From Klebsormidium nitens (taxonomy: Eukaryota > Streptophyta > Klebsormidiophyceae > Klebsormidiales > Klebsormidiaceae): a stretch of DNA of 64,000 bases. Position 1 is the stretch's first letter. Every line of letters starts with the position of its first letter. Position numbers and translations under genes: made by a program. Where the stretch lies: positions 62,001 through 126,000 of the forward strand of contig DF237149.1 in NCBI GenBank assembly GCA_000708835.1, read 5' to 3'. Below the pieces are notes generated by a model. The model worked only from the letters and a program-made list of their open reading frames with translations, did no database searches and was not told the DNA's origin. Below are positions 46,610-57,300 of the stretch, piece by piece.

Positions 46610-49600
46610 TCAAGTAAGGCATGGACTACGGTTCCTCAAACCTTTGCCTGAATGGTTTTGCGAACTTGCCTGCGACTTGCCCTCCGCCCAACTGGCCTGT
46701 CCCCCGCTTGGCAACGCCACCGGCAGAGGCCCAGGGACGTCGGCTCCCTCCGTGCTTCGACGGGAGGACTGGGTGATGAGCTGGCTGAAGGGGTCTCCAT
46801 CGGAAGATTGAGGGGGGGTGAGGGGGCCGCTGTCCAAAGGTCGGAGTGAGGGGGAGACGGTGGGGACGGGAGAGCCGTCGAGGGAGCGACGGGAGGAAAG
46901 CGAAGAGGGGGTCTGCAAGTAAGGAGGGGTTGAGTCTTCAGCCGTCCAATCAATGACAGGAGAAACTTCAGAGGGTCCTGAATCACACAAATTCTGCTTT
47001 TGCTTTCTTGCATTCAACGCAACGCCTGGCGGAGTCTTTGAGAAACCGACGAATCGTGCGATAAGGCTCCGTGCTCGTCACTAACAAGGTCCAAACGCGG
47101 TCTGCTGCAAGCAATGGCACCACGGCTGATGTGGGGACTGTCTCAGGCACTGAACACCCCAGGAGCTTCAGAAAAGTGCAAACTATTAATTGCACGCTGC
47201 GGTGCTTGCCAAACCAGCACGTGGCAACCGCACGGTTGACGCCCACTATTCGCACGCCTAAACATTTTGGACAGACTCCTGTCAGGCAGCCACGTGGCAT
47301 TCTCAGGAGGAGAGAGTGGCACACCGCATTGTAGGTCATGTACTTGTCGGCGTTGGGGGTGAAGCGGTACAGCGAGTCCGTGTTTTTGAACGACTGGTTC
47401 TTGTTCACGTGCTGGATAAGCTGCAACAGGACTCAGAAACTTAGAACAGCGTTCGCTGAACCACTTGTACAAACCATCATTTGAAACATTATCTGTAATC
47501 TGTAAGCCCCATAAGGTTGAGATTATGGGGCGCAGTCTCTTTGCGCTGCTGCGACACCAAGCAAAGAAAAGCAAGCCAAAACAGAAAGTCTGGCTCATCA
47601 TTTATCAACACGGGAGGACTTCAGGGGCTTCTCGGAGTAACAAAGTGTGCCAACTTCTCTCCCATGATCAACATTTCCGAAAATGGATCAAACCCAAATA
47701 TCCTTGAAAAACAAACTTCAACATGGAGTTGCCACCAGTGTAGGTGCAGCCCCAACCTGCGCCCTCCTGGACGTTCCCAGCTCATGAAAAACCAAACACT
47801 CTTCTTTGTCAGGTCTGAAATTACCAGCCTGTTCTCCGATTACTTCCTCTGGCAAGAATTCGCCCCCAGTCACAAAGCCGCCAGCCACATGGTATCAGCA
47901 CTGTCAGCGATTGAAAGGAACCCTTAACATACATGGAAAAACCCTAGATACCCATAGGTCTTTATGAGCCAAATGCGCCATCTCAAGCTCGCTAGCTCTT
48001 GTTGTCCCGACAACATATTCTTTCGCCTTGATCTAAGAACCATGCCCAAACCTTGATTCTATCCTGGAAGGCGTTAAGCTAAGCAGATCCCCCAGCTTTG
48101 AAGAGCCCCTTTCAAACCTGACCGCCACCTCTGTCAACACCGCCAGTATGGCGAACTAATGCCTTTTCCCTACAGCACACGACCTCAACGACCTAAGACT
48201 TGCAACGCCGCTTCTTCAACAAGGTTAAGCTAAACTCTCACCTCCTCCTGCATTAGCGCGTTCCCAATCGCAACTGCCCACTCCTCCGACGTTGCCAGCC
48301 CCGTTGTAAGAAGCACCTTGACTGCAGCCACCCCCTCAAAGCAGTCCTTGTACTTGCGCAGGTTCACCGTGCGATCCTTGATCACAAGGCCCTGTCTTAG
48401 GGCGCTAACCACGTTCGTAAGGTCTTCTTCTTCAAGCACCATCTCCCTGGGTGACGACTCGTTTATTGAGGCTTGGGGCCTGGAAAACGATAGAACCTGG
48501 GGCTTTCATTCTGAGGCTTTCATTTTGGGGCCTTGGTGGAAAACACGACTTTGGTGTGGGGCTTGAATTAGATTAGTAAGAGGTTGGCATGAGCAAGAGT
48601 TATGCAGATCCCACGTTGGTCCCATAGGTTTGAGGACACCGCAGCTGCAAAGTGCAATCCAAATTTTGGCCCCTCATAGAGCTGAAGCTTTGACTGATGA
48701 TGTAGAACGTTGTCAAAGACTTGCAGAGTTTGAATCAACTTCTGAGCATCCCAATCGGGCTCTCAGAGGTACAGCTAAGCACCACCACCACGAATGGATG
48801 AACAAGCTGCACTCCCCACAAAGCATGGCTGTTACTGTTGTCCGCTGGTCTGCGCTAAAAGAAGGAACCTACGAGCAAAAGTGCCTGGAAAGGGGTCGCA
48901 ACCAGTCAGTTAGGAAAGGGACTGATACTATAAGGATGCCTTGTCGCACATGTTCGAACTGGAGAGTCTGGGGGCACTACTTGGATCACACAAGCGGCCA
49001 AAATTTTATGGAATTTGGCAACGACTTAAACCTGAAGAGTGGAGGAGACAAACGCTTGCAGAAATAGAATGTGACTCAGTTGTGCGGACGCAAGCGAAAG
49101 TATGATTCCTTACAGCAAAGAGGAGGAGAACGTGTACAGCGCACTCGTAGAGTTCTTAAAGCCGGGGGAGCCTGGGGAGCTGTCAACCGCCTGTTTGATG
49201 ACTCCTGCCTGCAGGGGGCACAAGACAAAGTGGTTGGTTCCGAGAGTCTCCTGCAAGCTAGCGAGCTTTGCGCTTGCAGCCGGCATTGGGTGCAAATGAC
49301 TCTATTGACCGGATCCCTGGAGCTCTTTCGCTGACTGAGGTGCAAGCCAAGCCCAGGATTGGGCAACACTGTCAGAAGTAAAGCGTTAGAGACCCGACAC
49401 AAAGATCAAGACTTGAGGTTCTGTGACACAATCCTTGTGCTGGCCAAAGGTGTGCGAACAAACTTAAGGTTTTATCATGCATTTGCCTTGGCTGGTACAA
49501 TGCTTCTGCCTTGAAAAATGACATAGGAGTGCCCCGGAACTCCCTCAGACCTTGTCATGCATTAGCGGTGGCGCCTGGTTTATGTCTCAGCTTTGCAGAG

Positions 49601-50957
49601 TTGCGGATGAAAGTTGTCCACTTCGAAAACTGATATGAAGCTCATAAAGCTTCGTGCATTTGAGCAACAACACAACACTTTTGCAAGTCTTGCTGCAAAC
49701 CAGCAAATATTCTGAAGCAATCATTGGGAGAGGGGAACAATTGCTTACAAGAAGCAGCGAGGATTCTGTAACTCCAACAGATTTGTATGTATACACGAGA
49801 GTAAGGGGTACATATGGAGCAATGCTGTCAGTGATATCACAAGTTCCTTGCCCAGTTTGCTGATGCTGCGCTACGAAAGATTGATCAAGCTGAGTGTACT
49901 CAGTCGAACTCATTTTGAGCTCAACAACTGTCCTCAGCACTGACTGGCTCCTCTGCCAGGACGCTGACAGCTTGAACACTCTCAAGGGGGAGGCTCAGAA
50001 AGAAAGATGCACAAAGTTCGAGCTTGCTCCAGAGAAACGTTCAGCTGAGTGGTCTCATCATGGTGCGGCATTGCGTCGGGCTCCCAAAAAGTCCGCGAGT
50101 TGCATTTCAAACGAATGTTTGTTGAAATAAGGGCCAAACTTTCATTGGCTTAACTTTCACATAGGCCCAGAGTCGTTGATTGTAAGTTTTGTGTAAAGCA
50201 AAGCCATCTTGCCATATAGCTGCAGTATATATGACATTTGAGTGGGCAAAACGGAAGCGCCAGGTGCCTCACTCTGGAAGCAGTTTTTTCACCTTGGCTC
50301 CATGCTTCCTTGCGCTTTCACTTTATCCGCCCAAACTTCAGCCATAAATTCAGGCAAGTTAGGGATTTGCCCCTCCCCTCCATCAAAGAGCTGTGCTGTG
50401 AATGTTCAAGCAGCCACTTGCTGGTCATCTGACTAACAGTCGGACAAATAGACGTTGGCACAATCATCGGCACAATAAGCACCACCTCTTGTTGAAGAAG
50501 ATGCAGCGCTTACACAAAGCACGGTGCAATCTAAAAGCAGAGTGGATTCAAACCAAAGGTTTCAAAACAACACCGAGACACCCTATAGCCACGATACACG
50601 ATCTTCAAGGCAAATGTCAAGGAAATATGAGAAGGTACTCACATCAAGCATCTTGCCACCCCAGCTCACCACATAAACCAGAACGTTTTTGCATCAACTC
50701 TTGGTAAACAGAGGCTTTTGGAAAAACCATAGAACAAGCGGAGTGACGAAACTCACCGCAAGCAACTGCTGCCCCAATTCCACCGCGGACACATCATGTG
50801 GCGCCAGCCCCTCATCTAAAAAGAACTCCACCGCCTCTGTTCCCTGAAATGTCTGCTTATACATCCGGAACCCCACCCGGCGATCCTTCTTTGGCACGCC
50901 CTGAAAGAGCTTCTCGGCAATTGCCGAGAGCTCGCCGGAGCCCAAACGGCGATGCAT
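46610..50957 (-). CDS. Protein with two DEP domains and a disordered C-terminus
   Basis: Exons: 50757-50957 (ATG 50957), 49114-49208, 48242-48446, 47325-47420 and 46610-46912 (TGA); phases 0-2-0-0, 900 nt, 299 residues. DEP domains are small winged-helix modules that bind membranes or receptors in signalling proteins. DEP 1: KLFQGVPKKDRRVGFRMYKQTF, GTEAVEFFLDEG, ELGQQLLA, then VIKQAV and FKNSTSALYTF. DEP 2: ALRQGLVIKDRTVNLRKYKDCF, AVKVLLTTGLA, LIQHVNKNQSFKNTDSLYRF. The last exon is Ser/Pro-rich and shows no domain. Plant proteins of the DEP-glutaredoxin-DUF547 type are the nearest architecture I know, but neither of the other domains is seen here. The gene ends 430 bp upstream of the PCS-like gene on the same strand. 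No phase-compatible donor links them, so they are treated as separate. Confidence 0.8.
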
Positions 50958-52414
50958 TGTTCCTGTTCAGAATTAATTCCTGACGTCCAGTCACTGAATG
51001 TTGTAAAAGTCCGTTGCAGAAAATGTACGGCAAGTTCTGGGACTGGGGACTGGTGACTCTTTCCAAGGTAGGAGCTTGGCAAAGCAACTGGTGCTAGTGG
51101 TGGGCGATGAATTTCTCACAAAGGCTCTCTAGCAGCTGTTGAGTTTTGAGATATTTGGAGGTATCACAGCGGCTCATGGAGCGTAGACACCAATCAAAGA
51201 ACTTTGCGTGGAGAATTTAAGGAAGTCAGGCACTATCCTCTGCCTCTCAATGGCAATCCAGATGTTTGCAGATCACTGAAAGCAGTTGCAATTGATTGCC
51301 TTCCTTTACTTCTGCTTTTTGCTACCACCGGACAACGGTCTCTCTCTATGAAAGTTTATGAAGACACCGTAGCTTCGAAAGGTGTCACAGAGATCTAGCA
51401 CACAATGAAGACGAAAGTAACCTTGAATCCGAGAGCTCTGCGGCTCAGCACAAAATTCAACGAAGGAACCAGCTTATGGGGTCCTTGCCCCGAGCTCGCA
51501 CTTTGGTGTTCAGTCATTAGGGGGCGCAGAGCCGTACAGGGGGGAAGATTCAAACTCAAGAATCCGACGGAGCCTGAGGTGAAGACTCGAGAGTTGTTTC
51601 TGAAAGTTTTCCTTCGAGTTCAATCAATGGTGTCCTTGCATCACCGATTTACCGGGTCCCGGTATACCTAGGTATACGGGAGGTATACCGTATCTTCGCA
51701 GCGTGCCTCGGAAGGAAAACCCTAGAGGCTAGGCCGGTATTCGGTAAAAGGCTGTAAGGATTTCAGCAACTGAGCAGTTTATGGTGTCACACAGTGTCAC
51801 AGCGCCGGGCGCCGGGCACGCAGAGCGCACACTTGCATTGAGGGAAGGCTGCACAGTTACTTACCGGTAGGTATTGCACTAGTGCAGCAGGCAGGAGTCT
51901 CCGGCGCCCGCGCGGCGCGGAGCTTATGCGCACCACTGCACTGGCCAGTCAAGCGGTACCCCGGTACCATTGCGTGCCCTGAAAAGCAGTGCGCATTGAA
52001 AACGTGCACCAGACGCACCTGCACGCAGCGTGGATAGCGCTGACTTCGATCAACCAATAATATACGGTACCTGTTTGGAATTCAATTTGTATATTCTTCC
52101 CCTTGACGTGGTTGTGGTTACCGGACGTAACCGGAGATTACAAAAGCGAAGTGTGATGGGTGCCTCCCGTAACGGAGTGTTCAGGACCGAGCTTGGAACT
52201 TCACAGCTACGCTGCGGCCTGCCAATCAAATAGGTTAAACAGGTAGTCGTTTGTTAGTGGGCGTTACAACTATTACAGCGACAAATTTGACACACATTCT
52301 TCAAAACAATGTCTACGGCAATGCTACGGCATTCAATGATCAGCCGCACTTACTCCAGGGCTGGTTCTCTCTAATCATCAGCGTCAAGTTCTCCCAAGGA
52401 AGATTGGACTCCGA

Positions 52415-52600
52415 TAACTCTCGTGTGACCTAAGAGCCGTGTGACCTAAGATACGCACCCGGGGGACGGGTGGGGTTGGTACGGTGGTTAGGGTGGGTTG
52501 GGGTGCGGAGCGGCTGATTAATTGGGTTAGGTTTTTTAGTTTGAGGTGCCCTGGTTACTCGTATCTTGGGTCACACGCCCGTTAGGTCACACGAGAGTTA
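52415..52600. mobile_element. MITE-like element with 19-bp perfect terminal inverted repeats (copy B)
   Basis: The left TIR (52415-52433, TAACTCTCGTGTGACCTAA) and right TIR (52582-52600) are exact inverse complements. A second copy of the inner motif sits inside each end (GTGTGACCTAAGATA at 52439, GTATCTTGGGTCACAC at 52561). The core is shared with the element at 9663-9828. No ORF. Non-autonomous DNA transposon is the likely class; family unknown. Confidence 0.75.
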
Positions 52601-53912
52601 CCGGTATGTTTCTAACTTCGTATTCCTATGTACTCGAATTTCATGTACCTACCGGTATAAGGACGGTACTGTAGATTGCACGTACGACCTCAAACTTCTC
52701 TCCGACCATTTTAAGCTACCCGGGCTATTCTATTCAAAAGCCCTAACCTGAGAGTTTAAGTGCTTTTAGGCCCTATTGTAGCCTAACTCAAATTAACCAC
52801 AACTATCTCCCGGGTGCTGTCAGGGCACGACATACCTACTGGTAATTCTTGTCACCAGCCGCCAGCGGTCACACACGGTACCAAAGACGAACTCATCACA
52901 TTCGTGTTTGACACGTAGGACCTACGATACGTACCTACCGACCATACCATACCTTCGTACCCAGGGCAGTGAAATCACCGTATGCACGGTTAATGTCACG
53001 ACGGCAAAGATCACATTAACGTGTCGAAGGGATCATCCCCAACTCGCCATGGGCGGCACTAGGCGCACACGTGCTTTTGAAGTTTGGGTACTACCGTAAC
53101 GGTACCGTGTGCGCTGGCGGCAGGCCGCCTAGCCTACAGCAAAGAGTGACGACAGCCCGGTATGCACCGGCTCCGTACAAGCCTTCAGCTCTGAAGATTC
53201 AATCGGGGAATCTCTTACGAGTGTCCACATCACGATATGAAACTAGGTACCTAGGTACCTAGGTCCTATCCTCCGGTACCTAATCACCGGAAAGCCGTAT
53301 TTCTAGCAGTGTGCTCACGCGACTCGGATTCGTGGACCGTGGTTTACCAGGCACCTGAACGCCGGTACCGCGGGGCCCACTAAAAATAGGTAGCCAATGC
53401 AGCAGGTACCGGTACCTAGGCACCGGTACCTAGTCCATGCGCGGTACACTCTGGCATGCCAAGGGTGTGTACATCTTTCTTACCGCGCTCCCTTCAAGTT
53501 CAGCCTCTTCCAAGTTGTGCCTGAGCCTGGCCCTGAGCCCTTGGCAGTGCTGCGGCTTGTAGCGGCTGGCATTGCAGATAAAAGGCTTCGAAAGCTGTCA
53601 TTTCGACAGGCGCCGCTTTCAGGGTGCAGCACTAGCTGAAGTTCTCCTTTCAGATAAGGAGCAACCAGTGAGATTCAGCAGGCATTCCGTAGGCCGTTCT
53701 ATTGAAAGGTGAGCTTGCAGTTGCTCAAAGTGGCACGCCTTCGTTTGCCAATGGAGTAAGGTAGAGCCAGAAGGAACAGGACCTCAGGGCCTGGAAGTCC
53801 GCGTCGTCCAGTGGTCTTGCAGTGGAAAAGTCCTTGGGTAGTGGAAAAGTCTTCTGTAGGTCTTCTGTGGCACTGTTCGCGTGCCAGTGTTTCTGTGTGC
53901 CAAGCACTACCT

Positions 53913-53944
53913 GTTGCCGCAATGTTGCTAGACATTGCGGCAAC
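53913..53944. repeat. Perfect 12-bp inverted repeat with 8-nt loop
   Basis: GTTGCCGCAATG and its inverse complement flank TTGCTAGA. It could form a stable hairpin upstream of the secreted-protein gene. It is not followed by a T tract, so a terminator is not claimed. Confidence 0.85.
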
Positions 53945-54338
53945 AGCCCTTCTGTGTGGTCTTTGTGGTGCTGGCTTCTAAGATGTGTACATGGAAGGGG
54001 GTGGGAATACTGTTCCCAATTTCATTCTTCTCTGCTCTTCCATGATCAGCTGAGGGGGAAAGGAGTCGTTGTGTTCAGAGGAGATGTTACAAGCTAGAGC
54101 TACTCACTATTGTGAATGCCATCGCTTCAGCACCTGTTCCTGTGTCATTTTCTTGACACTTTGCCTTACTTCAAAGTTCTTTTCTGTCTGTCTGTCCTGC
54201 GCCTTCCTTACTTTCCTTCTTTCATCTGCAATCATTGCACCCCAAGAAATGGTTTGTTGAAACCACCCTGAAGAGCTGGCCTCCTTCAGTTCTTAAATAA
54301 GCTTCCTGTGTTTGCTGCAGACCATCCCCCTGAGCACA

Positions 54339-57300
54339 ATGGTGCCTCTCAAAGTGGTGTCAGTGGCAACGCTGTGTCTTGCAGCGACTCTCTTGCTCCA
54401 GGTAAGCGTCGCACACCTCTCCCAAAGCTGTGGTTTTGAGACAAGTTTCTTCCAAGTCATACGTCTTTGAGAGGGGTTTGGAGGATCTGTTGCAGTCAAA
54501 CATGGTGCCTCGCAGCGTCTTGTTCGCTTCAAGTAAGCGTTACAACCGCTGCAAACTTGGGTATGTAAAGTGACAACTCTTCTTTAAGGTTGAACAAATT
54601 TCGAAGGTTTGGAGTGGGCGAGAGTTGTATAGTTGGTCCTCTGAGCTAGCGTACTGTGTTTTCTCGAAGTCACCGCATTGTCAGGGCAGCTGTGCTTTGT
54701 TAAACAGAGACTTGACCTGGTGACAGCAATGTTGCCTTTCTGGGAAACGTTTATTCAGATGCTCGTCATCTGCAAGAAGTTTTCCAATCATAGGATTCCT
54801 CTTCTGGCTGCAAGTCCTGCAGATTTTCTTTAGATTTAAGAATCACTCTTGCGTGCTCGGTTTCTGGCTGAGATGTGCAGGCCAATGTAGGGCAGGTCTG
54901 GCACAATGGTGTTGTGTTTTCAGCATTGTGAAAGCATTGTGACAGCATCTCCTTCCTTCTGCCAGGTTGATGCTCGTGTTTTGACCAGTCCAACCAGGGA
55001 CCTCCTTGCTTCACTCAGTGAGTGTCCAGAGCTTGGGCCGGCTACTTCTACAGCAGCGGCAATTGAGGGTTGTTGACATAGGCCGTTTTGGTGCTCCCTG
55101 AGCTGTGTCGTAGATTGACTCCAACTTCCAAAAGTGGACGTTTGAACATGTTGCTTGAAATCATCATCCTCATTGGATTGGAAAGAGACAATTCGGTTCG
55201 TTGATATCTGACAGGCCGTTGAAAATCTGGTGTTCATCAAAATTTGCTGGAAGAAGGAAGTCCCCTAAGATTGGTCTCAGAAGCTTGGTGTCCCCCACTG
55301 CTGAGGCCCAACATCAGATAAGCTATTGTGGTCCCTCAAGAATCAGACTAGGTGACCAGCATTGATCAGTGTGCGCGAAGGTTGCGTTACTCTAGAGTTT
55401 TCTCTTAGGACTTTCTACATTCCAGTAGTCAGCAATCAAGGTCCAAGGCATTCCAGTAGAGAAGCTTGTTTGATCCTCAAAGCAAAGCTCAGTCACACCG
55501 CTTGTCTTTCTTACCTTTTGCCTTTCTTCTGCTCTGCTCAGACAACGGCTGCGACGGCGGGAGCCCCACCTGCTACACAAACAATGGTGCGGACGGCTAC
55601 TGCTGTCCCGAGGGTTACAACTGCTTTGCCAGTGACAAGTTCTCGTGCTATGAGGCGAGCGGCTCGTACCCCAGCGAGCCAGACCTCATTGTTGGCGAGA
55701 ATGTTGCGGGTAAGTGGGATACACATGCTCAAAACCCTGGGTCAATGTAGAAATAGAAGAGACAGAATTCTGTATGCTCAGAGGCCTTGCTGGCATGTCG
55801 CCCTTGCCGGACTCGTGGCCTTGATAGGGAAGTCTGTTGCAGCTGAATCAAGAGCTCAACCCTCCGCCGAGTGAAACTAATGTATCTGCTGCTCTTGTAT
55901 GCAACAAATATAAGGTGTGGTAAATCAACTATTGTAGGCCAACTGTGGGCAAGACTGAAGCTGTGGGCAAGCTTGAAGCAGAAATGAGCACGTTCAGAAG
56001 TCTGGAGGAAGTGTCATGGGGTTGTGAACCTTCTCTCAGACGTTCGTCTCAGATTTTGGAAATCGAGCAGCATATGGTCTCCAGCTGGATGTTTCGATTC
56101 TGGACTCAGGGCATTCACTGCGAGGCAACTAAGCTGTTTCCGCAGAATGAGCTCGAAAGCTGTACTGAAGAGAGCCGGAATGCGGAAAAGTACAAGAGAG
56201 CAAATTGCATCGGGAAAGAGACAGGTACTCACCAGTCCACCAAGGGTGTCTCTAAGCCAAGCGTTCCCATTACAGGCGGCGGCGTTTCCTCTGGCAACTC
56301 GGAATTTCCCAGCAGCAGCGACCCAGAGTGCAAGAACACCCCTGGACGCAGCAACCCCTGCTACTCCACTGACGGCAGTGTGAACGTGTGCTGCTCCAAT
56401 GCTTGCGGGCCCACAACCAAGCAGGGCTACCCCACCTGCTCAGGTAAAGGAGCTTTTTCACACGCCCTTGAGTCTGCAATGCATGTCGGTGGTTAAATAT
56501 GGAACCTTTCATACAACTTTGCGCTGAGTTGGCTTCTAAGTGGAAAGAGGAACCCGGCCCATGCAGCGTCAATTTTGCATGCTGCTCACGACATTCTAGA
56601 AGTTCGCTCGTCTTGTGAGCTCAGTCCGGCTTTTGATCAAAGCTAATCCAGGGGCCTGAATAGTCGACAGTCCCGCTGCTAAGTCCTTCGTCTACCCATC
56701 TTCAAAGTTCGATCACACATACCTTCTTATGCACTCAGCACCTTCTTATGCACTCAACATCCTATCTCCGATAAACCTCTGACGCACTACTTCTCGGGTT
56801 AACTCATTCTCGGGTTAGCACTCGGGTTAACTCATTCTCGGGTCAGCACTCAACATCTTATCTCCAATAAACTTCTGATGCACTCATTATCGGGTTAACT
56901 TATTCTCGGATTAACTTTTGAGCACAACATCTCGTCTCTTCTCATGCACCAAGTCCACAAACTCTCTGCTGACTGCAGGCCAGTGCTCTGGCCCCTCCCA
57001 GCTGCTGTACGTCTGGGCCGGTGTCAGTTCCGATGGCGCAAACTCCAGCGCCCGTGACTACGTTGGAGTCGTCTCCATTGACCGCAACAATCAGTACGGC
57101 AAGGTAGGACAGCTGTATAGTTCATTTATTGCGGACGCACTCAGGGGTTGGATTGGCTGGTAGAGTCTACCTTTTTCTGGTTGACGTCGAATTACAATGG
57201 AGTCAAATGGAGTCAAAGGCGTTCGTGGAGTCATAGGCGTTCGAACTGGTGCAAAGTCGGTAGATTTTGCCGAGGATCCGCCGCTTTTTATGCATCTGAT

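Larger units (their letters stand above)
50958..54338. other. Gene-poor stretch with palindromic CCTAGG/GGTACC-rich sequence
   Basis: No gene supported. From about 51640 to 53440 the sequence is unusually rich in GGTACC, CCTAGG, GTATAC and CCGG motifs, often overlapping (for example near 53243-53262 and 53405-53432), unlike the rest of the window. A MITE-like element sits inside it. Confidence 0.6.

Noticed and set aside
46163-46912. Fusion of the DEP protein to the PCS-like protein
   Set aside because: The last DEP-gene exon has a stop at 46610 and no good donor of matching phase. The PCS-like gene has its own ATG at 46177. Not excluded, but not supported.
55362-55874. Alternative frame across the Cys-rich exon (Thr/Ala-rich reading)
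   Set aside because: The Cys-rich frame repeats the module of the next exon and fits phase 1 at both following junctions. The Thr/Ala-rich frame fits exon 1 phase only and has no relatives in the window.
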